This document shows positions 1 through 9,310 of a stretch of 64,000 nucleotides of DNA, in pieces. The notes beneath the pieces were generated by a model. It made no database searches. It was not told the origin of the DNA and saw only the letters and a list, made by a program, of their open reading frames with translations. The stretch is from Aurantiochytrium sp. KH105 (Eukaryota > Sar > Bigyra > Thraustochytrida > Thraustochytriidae). The translations under genes were made by a program, and so were the position numbers. How positions within the stretch are numbered: the stretch's first letter is position 1; each line of letters begins with the position of its first letter. The stretch spans positions 18,375 to 82,374 of the forward strand of contig BGKB01000240.1 of the NCBI GenBank assembly GCA_003116975.1. Reading direction: 5' to 3'.

Positions 1-1856
1 TGTTTCTCCATCCACGCGCGCACGGACTCGATGCGAGACACGCGCTCAGCTACAATTTCCGGCACAAAAAACAGCGAGAGCAGCCAACCCCAGGCGAAAA
101 GCTCAGGCTTGAGATCGTGCCAGAAACCAACAAAGGTGAAGACCACGAGAATGTTGAACGCCTTCCGCAGTGGCCCAATCGAGTTGCCGCCGAGAGGCAC
201 ATAAATGTAGCGAACCAGCCACCGGTTGAAAGAGCGATGCCAAGCTCGCCAGAAGCCTCCTACCGTGAAATTGTTATTCATGCAACGCTCCATGTTCTCT
301 ACTGGCTCGACATCATCGCACACAGCCCACAGACGGAAAAATCGCCAAATGAGCAGAAACTTGAACCACAGATACATGAGCGCCCAATACGAATAGTAGA
401 CCACTTCCTCGTAGTCGAGCGGTCCCCCGTAGCTCTGTCGCGTCAGAAACACAAGCAAGGGCGTGTTTACGCGTCGTCGCGAGACAGGGTCTGACTCGGC
501 AACGGTGTAGCGAAACGCCATAAACGAGATGGCGCCCACGTATAAATAATGTGTCAATACCTCAAAGAGGAGGAGTATGCCGGCAAAGCGCAAGGCGTAC
601 CGTAGCTTGGCCGGCGCACTGTACGTTTGCTGCGCGAGACCCAAGTGCGAGACAAAGGAGTTGAATGTGATGGTGGGTCCTGCAATGTAAAGAGGCAGAT
701 AGAGCAGGTAGGATACATACACGACGAAATCGCGATATAGCTCAGCAGGATGAAAGTTCTCGACGCGGGATCGCTCATCCACGGCAGACTCGCGTGCAGC
801 CTTGGTGTCATCGTCTGACTGCCAAATTTTGCTTGCTAAAGGCCTCCTTGGCGAGGTTTGCTCGCTCGCGCTCGCGTCGAGTTTACGGAGGGCGCAGTGG
901 CGCCACCACATGTCCAAATTGTAGCTCATCATCCTAAGCATGATAAAGTTAAACGAGTGGTGCCAGGCAAGCTCCCCTGAATGATTGTCGAGCCAATGCG
1001 TCCACGGTCCCTTCCCCAAAAAGCTTGCGAAACGATACCCCTTGTACGTCTCGTTGCAGTACAGCATGCCTAGATTCATGGTCCAGAGCGTCGCGGGTGT
1101 GATCCAATGCGTGCTCATAATAGAATGTGCAACAGCGTAGTTTGTGAACGCGAGGGTTAGAATCTTTAGGGTGTCCGCTTCATGAAAGACGAGCGCTGTG
1201 GCCAAACCGACACAAGCAATGTAGGTAGCACGCGCCCGAGTTCGCATGATACGGCTTTTGTTTCGCGTCAAATGACGCACGATTGCTGCGATGCCAAGGT
1301 ACACGAACATCCCGCACACGAGCACAGGCAACATGTCGCGGAACTCGTGGTACTGCGCATCTTTAAGATCCATCAGCCGCCCCCCAAGATATGGTGACAG
1401 CCAAGATTGGTGCAGCCCACTGGTGCGCGCAGGCCTCTTATGAGCATCTATCAAAAGATTCTTGTAGCGTGTGCTCAAATCTGTCGTGACCACAATAGTT
1501 CGTACATAGAACAAAACGACGATGACTATATAGGCTCCGGCCTCGAGCCACCAGAGCCAAATAGGATCTCCTTTGGTTGCTGCTGTTCCTGCAGCTGCTT
1601 CTTTGATGCACGTGGCCTTTCTGTTACTGCGGTCGCGCGCCTTGAGCCAGGTGACGCCACTCATGAGCACGGCCCCGAGGGCGGCCAGCTTGGCGGAGTC
1701 GTCCATGGCGAGAGCCAAGTTCTGCTTTCCGACGCGCTCAGCGAACTCTCTGTTGGCGCTGAGCGCTGCGACCGCGAGAGCGCAGGCGACGGCCACGAGC
1801 CCGCCAACGGCACTCCACCGGCGCGCAGCAGAGGGCTGACTTGCGTCCGAGACCAT
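1..1856 (-). CDS. GUP1: GUP1-like membrane-bound O-acyltransferase (3' end cut by window)
   Basis: The frame is open without a stop from the ATG at 1856 to the left edge, giving 618 residues with the C-terminus missing. It is a polytopic membrane protein of the MBOAT superfamily. The signature stretch CMNNNFTVGGFWRAWHRSFN holds His540, and the downstream VGFWHD holds His580, the position of the conserved MBOAT histidine. The RYIYVPLGG stretch after the first block is typical of GUP1/HHAT-like proteins. Known fungal GUP1 is an ER acyltransferase acting in GPI-anchor lipid remodelling and glycerol-related phenotypes; that role here is inferred from family. Two hydrophobic segments near residues 15-32 and 55-70 precede the core. 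Yeast GUP1 is about 560 residues, so this one has a somewhat longer N-terminus. The neighbouring EF-hand gene has the same orientation. Confidence 0.88.
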   Translation of the reverse strand, partial: MVSDASQPSAARRWSAVGGLVAVACALAVAALSANREFAERVGKQNLALAMDDSAKLAALGAVLMSGVTWLKARDRSNRKATCIKEAAAGTAATKGDPIWLWWLEAGAYIVIVVLFYVRTIVVTTDLSTRYKNLLIDAHKRPARTSGLHQSWLSPYLGGRLMDLKDAQYHEFRDMLPVLVCGMFVYLGIAAIVRHLTRNKSRIMRTRARATYIACVGLATALVFHEADTLKILTLAFTNYAVAHSIMSTHWITPATLWTMNLGMLYCNETYKGYRFASFLGKGPWTHWLDNHSGELAWHHSFNFIMLRMMSYNLDMWWRHCALRKLDASASEQTSPRRPLASKIWQSDDDTKAARESAVDERSRVENFHPAELYRDFVVYVSYLLYLPLYIAGPTITFNSFVSHLGLAQQTYSAPAKLRYALRFAGILLLFEVLTHYLYVGAISFMAFRYTVAESDPVSRRRVNTPLLVFLTRQSYGGPLDYEEVVYYSYWALMYLWFKFLLIWRFFRLWAVCDDVEPVENMERCMNNNFTVGGFWRAWHRSFNRWLVRYIYVPLGGNSIGPLRKAFNILVVFTFVGFWHDLKPELFAWGWLLSLFFVPEIVAERVSRIESVRAWMEK

Positions 1857-2115
1857 TTGTGAAAGCGAACACGTTTTGGTTGCTTGCGGTTGGTGTCGGT
1901 GGGACAAATGTGTCAAAAATCGAAGCATGATCGCCCACCCTCCTGTCTCTATTCCTGAATCTACTTGCTCCGCCCACCCACTGTGAATGATGGCAAGACG
2001 CAAAATCGACGAAGAGAGACCAATACAACGTAAAACGCGAGACGTCAGCATCGAGAAGGTGCTGTCTGACTCGGATTGTGTATGACAGTATTTGTAATTT
2101 TTAGGAACCACCGCT

Positions 2116-3168
2116 TCATGCATACTTTTGCGACCAGAACTCATTTGCAAGCGCATCCACGCAACGTTTGTCTTGCTGACGCTCCTTGCTACTTTCTATT
2201 CGCTGTGACTCGGGAGCCAAGGCACGCAAGATGACCTTGCGTCGATACGAGGAAAGGAGCATGGAAAAGTCGAGATTAGAATCGCCCAACTCGCCACGCG
2301 CCACGGCCCTGTAAAGCTGAACAAGGGCGTTGGCCGAGTTGGGGTCTTCGCCCTCCTCGGAGCACACAATATTGACAAACTCCTCGAATCCAATCGCCCC
2401 AGAGCCATCAACGTCAATCTTTGACACCAATCGCTCAACTTGTTGCCGCGATCGGCAAAGTCCCACGGTGAGGAGTGGGTCGACGAGCTCGTTGGTGCTG
2501 ATCTCGCCGCTCTTGTCCACATCGAGAACATTAAACCATTGTCGGAGGTCCATGCGTCGATCTCGAATTGCTGCCCATTGCGCTTTAAGAGCTGGATTTC
2601 GGTTTCGAAGCCACGTGCCCCACTCATCACGAAGTGCAATGTGAGACCTCTTGTGTCGTTCGTTTCGCTCCGCAAAAAACGCTGAGCGCAGGTTTTGCCA
2701 CTTGGCCAGAAGATCGGCAAGCTCCTTGCTGTTTTGAGCTTGGCCTTGGCCTTGGGCTAATTCGGTGTCTGCAGCAGGTCTTTGTCTGGCCTTTCGCGTA
2801 TCGCTTGAGATGTTGTGAGCGTCTATAGAAGGGCGCCTGGTCGCTTGGCGCGCTTTATATAACGTGCGCTCGCGACGAGAGAACGCGGCAATATCGACAT
2901 CTTCTTTGAAGACGGCTGTGTTTGCAAAGATGCGTGGTCTGGGGCCTCGCGGATGCTGCGCTTGCGTCGGTGCACTTTCTCTCGCATGGGGGTCCCGAAA
3001 CGTCGCTTCGACTTCGGCGAGCGTCCTGCGCGGTGTTTTTGCCCCCCGACTCAAGCGCGAGGCTGCAAGGAGATCTTTGAAGGCCCTTCGCTCCGCTTTC
3101 TCATTCGGACGATCTTGCCCGTGCTTATGATGATGATGTTGACGGTGGTGGAGATTGGCGGCGCGCAT
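2116..3168 (-). CDS. EF-hand protein with basic, disordered N-terminus
   Basis: This encodes 350 residues from the ATG at 3168. The frame stays open further upstream, but that extension is Leu/Ala/Arg low complexity read from a spacer, so I chose the internal Met that follows the (TACG)n tract. Two canonical EF-hand loops are visible: DVDKSGEISTNE (216-227) and DVDGSGAIGFEE (252-263). Both carry Asp/Ser/Glu ligands at positions 1, 3, 5 and 12 and the central Gly. They form a pair about 36 residues apart, as in calmodulin/centrin-like lobes. The N-terminal half is His-, Arg- and Lys-rich with no recognised fold, and the C-terminal 85 residues are helical and charged. It is probably a Ca2+ sensor or regulatory protein; partner and location are unknown. 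Confidence 0.75.
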   Translation of the reverse strand: MRAANLHHRQHHHHKHGQDRPNEKAERRAFKDLLAASRLSRGAKTPRRTLAEVEATFRDPHARESAPTQAQHPRGPRPRIFANTAVFKEDVDIAAFSRRERTLYKARQATRRPSIDAHNISSDTRKARQRPAADTELAQGQGQAQNSKELADLLAKWQNLRSAFFAERNERHKRSHIALRDEWGTWLRNRNPALKAQWAAIRDRRMDLRQWFNVLDVDKSGEISTNELVDPLLTVGLCRSRQQVERLVSKIDVDGSGAIGFEEFVNIVCSEEGEDPNSANALVQLYRAVARGELGDSNLDFSMLLSSYRRKVILRALAPESQRIESSKERQQDKRCVDALANEFWSQKYA

Positions 3169-3701
3169 CCTCCGTAAGCGCGTACGTACGTACGTACGTA
3201 CGGATGTACGTATGTGCACGCCGGTGGGGTGCGATGGCTCGCCCGGCTGGAGGTTACTCACTCGGCTAACTCGAAAATGACCTGGCTCAGCCCTGAGCTT
3301 GCGTGCGGCAGCTGCCAGCGGCTGCAGCCAGCCGGAGTGTGGTGTGGTACACACCGTTTTTGACCGTCGATACACTGGTGAAAAAAGCAAAAGGAGACCA
3401 GATCGCTGCCGCTTCGCTGTGAACGGATACGGAGCCCGAGCGAGGGCCGACGCCGCCGCCGCCGCCGAGGCGAGCAACAGAGGTGATCGGGCGGGCGAGC
3501 GGGCGGGCGAGCAAGTAGGCGAGCAAGCGGGTGCGCAAGAAAGCAATCGAGCAAGCAAACAAGGGAAAGCAAGCAAGCAAGCCAGGAGACAAAGAGCAGA
3601 CGTGAAATCGGACGTTTTGAAGGCGAGGTGAGAGCGCCCGTACGAGCGAGCACGCGAAAGGTGATCGATCGACTGATTGACCGATCAACCACGACGGCAG
3701 C
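3169..3701. other. Spacer between divergent genes, with tetranucleotide repeat
   Basis: This is the presumed bidirectional promoter region between the EF-hand gene and the next plus-strand ORF. It holds a perfect (CGTA)n tract at about 3180-3202 and runs of gcgggcgagc/agcaagca-type simple repeat at 3490-3590. Several long frames cross it on both strands, but all give Arg/Ala/Leu-rich low-complexity peptides, so I do not call a gene. Confidence 0.5.
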
Positions 3702-4628
3702 ATGTTGCCGGCACTTTCTGTAGATATTCGACACGATCTTGCTGCGCTGCAAAGACCCGTGCCAGAACCGCGCGTCGGTGGTGACGGCAGCGGTCGCGCT
3801 GCAAAGGCGAAAGATTATGAATACGATGATTGTGAACGACGTGCAGCACAAGAAGAAGAAGAAGGAGGAGGAGGAGGAGGAGGAGGAGGAGGAGGAGAAA
3901 AGAAAGTTGGTGATCGATTTGGTTTCTCAAAAAAAGGAAATTTCGGCGCGGAAGTCAAGAGACCTGTAGGAGAAGCGCCCGCAACGTCAAATCAGCTTAC
4001 ACACGATGATGATAATCAAGTGAGCGAGGTGAAGCCCGAGACGCCGTGCGGAACCGTCCCCAGCAAGACAGGGCGCGAGCAGCAACTCCTTCAAGTTTTG
4101 CGTGAAATTCGCGCAGCCGTTGCGCGATCTGACCCACGTCGAGTCTCGTCAGCGAGCCTTTCTTCTCGCGAGGAAACCGCTGGGGATGATCGAGCGGTGT
4201 ATGGGCCCGTGGCGACAACGTTCGAGCCCTTGCAGCAGCTGACTACGGCGGAGGCACTCATGCCTGTCCCCGAATCAGACGCTCAGCAACGCGCATTGAC
4301 GGCAGTTTTTCGAGGCGGTCTCGAGGCCTTGGACCCACAACTGAGCCCCGAGCACTTTATTGCGCTTTTGGATGAGCAAGAGCGCCAGCGCGCGGCGCGT
4401 GTATCCCCGACTATTGCCAGAAACGAGCGACCGGGCCACCGCGGAGGATTGCCATTCCCCTCTACTCAGGTTCCATTTCGCTCGCGGCATGACATACATT
4501 TGTTTACATCGTCTCAGCCGAGCAAGCACATTGCACTTCGGCCTCCGGGTCGTATTGATGCCTCCCCTCAGCGTCGCAGCCCTTTACACTCTCGCGTCAC
4601 GACAAAGACATTTCCGTCTGCGTCATGA
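3702..4628 (+). CDS. Hypothetical protein with acidic/poly-Gly tract
   Basis: This is an open frame of 308 residues that I do not recognise. An acidic run followed by poly-Gly (near residues 50-65) is encoded by a GAG/GGA repeat at about 3850-3898. Slippage in that repeat, or another frame read through it as poly-Glu, is possible. After it the protein has normal composition: a helical, charged stretch around residues 125-140 (QQLLQVLREIRAAVAR), then an acidic helix including LSPEHFIALLDEQERQRAAR (about 224-243), and an Arg/Pro/Ser-rich tail ending in TKTFPSAS. No TM segment or catalytic motif is visible. It is divergent from the EF-hand gene. The first Met is uncertain because the repeat makes the N-terminal frame ambiguous. 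Confidence 0.5.
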   Translation: MLPALSVDIRHDLAALQRPVPEPRVGGDGSGRAAKAKDYEYDDCERRAAQEEEEGGGGGGGGGGGEKKVGDRFGFSKKGNFGAEVKRPVGEAPATSNQLTHDDDNQVSEVKPETPCGTVPSKTGREQQLLQVLREIRAAVARSDPRRVSSASLSSREETAGDDRAVYGPVATTFEPLQQLTTAEALMPVPESDAQQRALTAVFRGGLEALDPQLSPEHFIALLDEQERQRAARVSPTIARNERPGHRGGLPFPSTQVPFRSRHDIHLFTSSQPSKHIALRPPGRIDASPQRRSPLHSRVTTKTFPSAS

Positions 4629-5209
4629 AGGAGACAGCTCATTCGTGCGAGTTGGGTGAAGTCTGCCACACCCATCGCTTATCTCAGCTCCTAAAATGGG
4701 CCGGCCCGTCGCCGTGATCGAACGTCCGAGTGATCGTTAATCTCTGCAAACCTTCGGGCCGGATCGTTCAATCGACCACGATCGATCGATCCATCGCTCT
4801 GGCTCCGCGAAAGGTGTTGGGTAAAAGAAAAAAGTTCGTGGGGCACGTTCTTCTAACAGTGCTGTCAGTCCGGGGCTAAAGCCTTTGCTCCGTCTTTCTC
4901 CGCGTCTCGCTCTCTCTCTCTCTGTGTCTGTCTGTGTGTCTGTCTGTCTGTCTGTCTAACAACACTCGACTGACCGCCCGGACCTCGGAGCTTGCAATCA
5001 CACAATACGAGACGGCACGCGCAGCTGACTGCAGACGGCAGCAGCCGGCCCTGGGACGGAGCTACGCACGAGGCACGGTCGAGCGCGAGGGCGAAGTCTC
5101 TGCGAAGAGAGGCGCGGAGCGAGCGCGGCGAGGGCGAACTTGTATTCTCTTCCGTCCCTAGACGTACGTGTTGGTTGGCTGCTCTCGTTTCGTCCGAGGG
5201 AGGGATAAG
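4629..5209. other. Spacer with CT/TGTC microsatellite
   Basis: There is no convincing gene here. It contains the palindrome GGGCCGGCCC near 4700, AT-poor cgatcgatcgat runs near 4780, and a compound (CT)n-(TGTC)n microsatellite at about 4907-4957. This is presumed promoter and 5' UTR of the FUN14 gene. Confidence 0.5.
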
Positions 5210-5689
5210 ATGGCGGGCTACCCGGAGGAAACGCGCGTCGTAGACGTGAGCGAGGAGCTGGAGAGTGGCGTACTGGACGCCGTGGAGGCCATTGATGGTG
5301 AACCGAGCGAGGTTCTCTTGACGAAACAGGATAAGGCGCTGGTGGATGTGATCTCGGGCACCTTGGGGCCGGTTCTGACACGGCTCGGTTTTGGCGGCGC
5401 CCTTGGGTTCTGCACAGGGTACGCGATCAAGCAAGCGAGCAAGGTAGTCGCCACGGCGTTGGGTGTTGGTTTTGTCTGTTTGCAGGGCATGCAATACGCA
5501 GGATACATTGAAGTTCGCTGGGACAAGATCCGCGGGGATCTCATCAAGCGCGTCGACACGGATGGTTCCGGTACCGTGACAACGCGCGATATCAAATATT
5601 ACGTGACCAAGGTCTTTGGCATCCTCAAGTTCCACGGCCCTCATGCGGCTGGGTTCTCAAGTGGCCTCGTCTATGGTTTTCGGTGGTAA
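5210..5689 (+). CDS. FUN14-domain protein with C-terminal EF-hand loop
   Basis: This encodes 159 residues starting MAGYPEE. An in-frame Met 14 codons upstream lies in what looks like 5' UTR. The FUN14 domain spans about residues 38-105. The glycine-rich first helix (GFGGALGFCTGYAIKQASK, 60-78), the LGVGFVCLQGMQYAGY stretch and the W/DKIRGDL linker match the family. FUN14/FUNDC1 proteins sit in the mitochondrial outer membrane, and the animal member is a mitophagy receptor. A loop DTDGSGTVTTRD (116-127) follows, with EF-hand ligands at positions 1, 3, 5 and 12 (Asp instead of Glu at 12). The final helix GFSSGLVYGFR is the conserved FUN14 C-terminus, so the EF-hand-like loop lies inside the family fold. 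Ca2+ binding is inferred only. Confidence 0.88.
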   Translation: MAGYPEETRVVDVSEELESGVLDAVEAIDGEPSEVLLTKQDKALVDVISGTLGPVLTRLGFGGALGFCTGYAIKQASKVVATALGVGFVCLQGMQYAGYIEVRWDKIRGDLIKRVDTDGSGTVTTRDIKYYVTKVFGILKFHGPHAAGFSSGLVYGFRW

Positions 5690-5972
5690 ACGTGTTCTCA
5701 CCAAGCACGCAGGGAGAGCAATCGAAGAAGAGAGAAACGTATGCCTATAACCCACGTACTACTCTCCACCCCACTATGAAAGAAATTGGAGTCTTTCGCG
5801 TGGCGATCGGGTCTGTATTATCCGTCAAAGCCCTTGCCAGCCGAGCGCAGTGTGGCTTGAGGATATAGAGTTGAAAAAATTAAAAATGTTTTTGATGTTT
5901 CCAATCTTCCCTGCTTGCTCTCAGCAAGCAAGTGTCTGGAATTTCCATTCATGTTTTTGGAAGGTGGGCATC

Positions 5973-6674
5973 CTAGCCGACGGTCTTCTTTCCCCATACC
6001 TTTTTCGCGTTGTCAGCACCAAAGGTCGGGTTACCGCTGCGGTCAATTTCCTTCTTGTCCATGGTCTCAACACTGCCCTGGTTGAGCTTGGAAATGCCGG
6101 CATTGGGGTTGTGCGCCCATTCACGGGCCTCCTGCTTATCGGCCTCCTTGGGGCCCAGTGCCGTTCCAGTGTAGCCCGCGCGCGAGGCGGCGCGGGAAAA
6201 AGCAACGAGGCCGTTGGTGACGTTGACAATGCTCTTGCCATCATAAAGATCAGCGGTTGTAAAGAGATCGAACTCGGCCATGCCGAGCTCGGAACGGCAC
6301 GCACGAAGAAAGGACTGGATGTTCTCCATCTGCTTGAATGGCATCGAGGATTCATGGATCTTTTTGATAACGCCAGGCTTAACAGCATTCATGGCCTTGC
6401 AGAGAATGGTCCCGTCTTTGAGCGACTCGAGAAGGTCCTCGCCCACTTCTTCTCCCGTGAGCTCTTCCAGATACGCGCGTACACGCTCCTCAAGGTCTGG
6501 GTCACGTTTGGCGGCCTCGCGTTCCGCTAGCTGTTATTCCGCACAAGGACCGATGCGTTAGTTCGTTCGTACAGCCGCGACGCGCACTCGTTCGTTTTCC
6601 CTCGCTCGCTCAGCCCCGACCGGGTTCGGGTTCGATTCACTCACCTCCTTGTCGAGTCCATACAGCTTCGACAT
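5973..6674 (-). CDS. Transgelin/calponin-like actin-binding protein, two exons
   Basis: Exon 1 is 6645-6674 (MSKLYGLDKE) and exon 2 is 5973-6530. The intron 6531-6644 (114 nt) has a GTGAGT donor and an AACAG acceptor. The join gives 195 residues, the usual transgelin size. The N-terminus YGLDKE-LAEREAAKRDPDLEERVR is the classic start of small calponin-homology proteins. A single CH domain covers about residues 20-130, with the LKDGTILCKAMNAVKPG core, FKQMENIQSFLRACRS helix and DLFTTADLYD segment. A C-terminal stretch resembling the calponin repeat includes GNPTFGADNAKK. Family members bundle or stabilise F-actin in the cytosol. Without the splice the CH domain would lack its first helix, which strongly supports the two-exon model. 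Confidence 0.88.
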
Positions 6675-7252
6675 GCTTGCGCGCGTGTGCAAACGCTACC
6701 GCTACGTCGAGAGCGTTTGTGTGCGTGTGTTCGTCCGTCTACCCACGTGCGTGCGGCGTTCCGTGCGCGCAGGGCGGCAGAGATGCGCTTGTGTTCTGGA
6801 GCAGCTGCCTGCCTGCTCAGCCTGATCATCATGAGAGAGGAGACTTCCGCCTTTTTTTTGTCTTTTCGTTTTTGGCCTACTTCGGTGCCTGGCAATACCT
6901 ACTGAAAAGCTTTGTTTTCTAGCACTTCCCGGGTCGACCCCCTTCTTTCAAATTCTTCGTTATTGGTGCAACGTTCCGCTTCATGGCTGACCAAATGAGG
7001 GTCCTTCTGACGGCCAGCGACAGAGAAAACCTTGGTTGGGCAAAAGCGTTGAACTTTCGGACAAGGCTAGGTGCCAACAAGGGTGATGGAGACCTCCTCA
7101 TCGTAATGGGCATCGTCAATTAGTGTCTCAGAACTGGGATCGAAAGGAGAAGGCCGAGTGCTTCGTAAATTTGAGAAAAGAAAAAAGAAAGCCAACGAGA
7201 GGTCAGAGAATCCAAAAACCAAGGAGGTAGTAGAAAAACGAACAATATCAGA
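6675..7252. other. Spacer between transgelin and RING genes
   Basis: This is upstream of the transgelin start codon and downstream of the RING gene stop. Apart from the possible exon at 6923-7123 it holds nothing I can support. The part nearest 6675 is the presumed transgelin promoter. Confidence 0.4.
6923..7123 (+). CDS. Possible 3' exon of an unrecognised small gene
   Basis: A strong acceptor-like site (TTTGTTTTCTAG, ending 6922, with CTACTGAAAA upstream as a possible branch site) is followed by an open frame to a TAG at 7121-7123. The frame gives 66 residues of natural composition, including FKFFVIGATFRFMADQMR and ending LLIVMGIVN. I cannot identify the family or a convincing first exon; the stretch from 6675 to 6920 holds only short Met-starting frames. 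It may be a real terminal exon, a decayed gene, or chance. The reverse-strand frame of 66 residues here is less protein-like. Confidence 0.22.
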   Translation, partial: HFPGRPPSFKFFVIGATFRFMADQMRVLLTASDRENLGWAKALNFRTRLGANKGDGDLLIVMGIVN

Positions 7253-9019
7253 TCAGGATACAGCAAGCGATACCTCCTCTCCAGAAGCATCTTGATCAGA
7301 GGTGGAAAGGTCTGGGGCCATGGACTGCAACCGCTGCAGCACAAAGCTGCCTTCGGGGAGAAGTGTCTGCGAAAGGCGCTCGTCGGAAAGCCGCAGACGG
7401 CTTTGAGCTGAAGACATGACGCGAAGCGCAAAAGCTGGAATGTCGTTGCTCTCGCCGCCGTGCGAATGCGAAAGCTGAATCATACCAAAGACACGCATGA
7501 TGCCCATCATGAGCGAACTGTCGGGTCCACAGCGCTCCAAAATGGTCTTGAGACGGGCCCACTGCGCCTGCATTGAGTTGGAGGCCACCAGCACCTCAAA
7601 GACATCAATGCCGTTGGCCACGACCTCGGACGTTTGCTTGGAGGCAGCGGCCTCTCCGCCGCCAAGGCCATCTTCGTCCGCCACCCCGCTTTGCTTGTCT
7701 GTTTCTTCTACAAAGGTATCGAGTCGTTGCCCATAGCTCTGCACGGCGCACTGCAAAAGCACCATTTCGTGATCCATTGCGACCCAGTCGCCATTATCAG
7801 CGAAAATGTTGTCATACATGGTCAGCTGCTCAACAACAGTGCTTCGTTCGACCGCTAAAACGGACGTGAGAGACTCGACTGTAATGTTTTGGCCCGGATC
7901 GGGACGTGTAATGTTGAATAGATGCGACTCGACCGTCTCGAGAGCTTCGAGAATCTGCGCGAGCGAATCCTTGACGTGAAGGATGCTTCGCACACATCGC
8001 TCAAAAGCCTCCTCGACCACGATAAGCTCGCTCTGCAGGGCAAAAACAGGCGTGACTGCGTCTTCGCTAGATACTTTGAGCGTACCGTTGGCAGTTGTGC
8101 GTTGCTCCTGCAGTTCATAGGGTGTGAGCGGGAGCATGTCTTCCGGGAATCGGCGCAAGCTAACAACTTTGCTCACGCAGACCATACAGCCTTCGTGGTC
8201 TGCGAGCCAGCGGCTCCAGCACACCTTGCAGGCCCGGTGGCGGCACGGCAAAGCAAAGTGCGTTGCAACCTTGAGACTACAAATGTCGCACTCCTCGCCG
8301 ATGCCCTCCATTTGGGCCAAAATGCTAGCTTCTTGCTCGGCCTCTGCGGGCGTCAACTTTTTTTCGCCGGCGAGCAGAAATCGTTTCAAGTTGCTGTTCT
8401 CCTCCTTTTCCCTGCGACGCAGCGGTGAGAGCGCACTAGAATTCCCTCCCGTGTTGCTAGAGGCATTGCCGTTTCCTCCGCGGCGCGCACCGCCCCGGCG
8501 TCGTTGCTGCTGTTCTTGTCGACGCTGAACGGCACCTCCGGCGCTGGGTAGACGTGCCACGCCTGTTCCGGGTTCCGCGACAAAGGGATTCGCGTGGTCG
8601 CCTACGAGGTATTGCGGGAGCTGGCAAAATCTCGCACACAGCGAGTCGTTCCCGCGACCGCGGTTGCGTCGCGCCGACGAGGACGAAGCTTCTTCGCCGC
8701 TGCCGTCCTCCTGCGCAGCCCCATCCGACCCTGCCAGCAGTCTTCGGAGCATTCTGCGCGCGCTTTGCCTCTGCGTCCCACCAGCAAGGCTGCGCTCCCG
8801 CCGCTCGCGCCGCGCGTGCCCAGCGCTCTCGGCGCCGAGGAGCGCGACTCTTTTGCACGCGAGCTCAAGCACGGGATGTTTCAAGTTTTCACTCGCCGCA
8901 GTATGCTGTCTGCCTTTGCCCTGCTTTGCTCTGCTCAGCTTGTTTGTTGCCTCCTCACCGGACTTTTTACGAACTGCAGCAGGCGTGCTGCCGACACGAG
9001 GAAGGCCGAAGAAGGACAC
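7253..9019 (-). CDS. RING-finger protein, probable E3 ubiquitin ligase
   Basis: This encodes 588 residues from the first Met. The RING is C3HC4-like: C244-x2-C247-x11-C259-x-H261-x2-C264-x2-C267-x10-C278-x2-C281. The last pair lacks the usual Pro (CMVC rather than CPxC). The first 210 residues are basic and disordered, with Gln/Arg and Gly/Asn/Ser runs. A predicted coiled segment (LTPAEAEQEASILAQMEG) sits directly before the RING. The C-terminal 300 residues look helical and globular but match nothing I recognise. Family RING proteins of this type bring E2 enzymes to substrates; the target here is unknown. The stop lies about 580 bp from the transgelin start, and the EDR2_C gene lies upstream in the same orientation. 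Confidence 0.8.
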   Translation of the reverse strand: MSFFGLPRVGSTPAAVRKKSGEEATNKLSRAKQGKGRQHTAASENLKHPVLELACKRVALLGAESAGHARRERRERSLAGGTQRQSARRMLRRLLAGSDGAAQEDGSGEEASSSSARRNRGRGNDSLCARFCQLPQYLVGDHANPFVAEPGTGVARLPSAGGAVQRRQEQQQRRRGGARRGGNGNASSNTGGNSSALSPLRRREKEENSNLKRFLLAGEKKLTPAEAEQEASILAQMEGIGEECDICSLKVATHFALPCRHRACKVCWSRWLADHEGCMVCVSKVVSLRRFPEDMLPLTPYELQEQRTTANGTLKVSSEDAVTPVFALQSELIVVEEAFERCVRSILHVKDSLAQILEALETVESHLFNITRPDPGQNITVESLTSVLAVERSTVVEQLTMYDNIFADNGDWVAMDHEMVLLQCAVQSYGQRLDTFVEETDKQSGVADEDGLGGGEAAASKQTSEVVANGIDVFEVLVASNSMQAQWARLKTILERCGPDSSLMMGIMRVFGMIQLSHSHGGESNDIPAFALRVMSSAQSRLRLSDERLSQTLLPEGSFVLQRLQSMAPDLSTSDQDASGEEVSLAVS

Positions 9020-9310
9020 TGCGCGGGATTACGGAGAAGGACAGACGCAAGCAAAGACGCCTTGCTTGTATATGTCAATATCGCATTGAGAATCTACAAG
9101 TTGCGAGAGGAAAGTGCAGAAAGAGATGGACGCATTTGGTGAACAAGCGAAGTAACTCGTGCGACGCGAATTTCTTCTTGACCTTTGCTCTTTGCAGACG
9201 TGGACGCACGTCTCATCGACCGCGATCAAATTCCAAGTGATGGAAATCAAGAACGAATAATTGGCGCTTGGTTGTAGAGACACAGGACACAGCGATTATA
9301 ATTACAAAGA

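Noticed and set aside
6610-6645. tRNA-like GGTTCGATTC T-loop
   Set aside because: It lies inside the transgelin intron, with no matching A box, acceptor stem or D arm.
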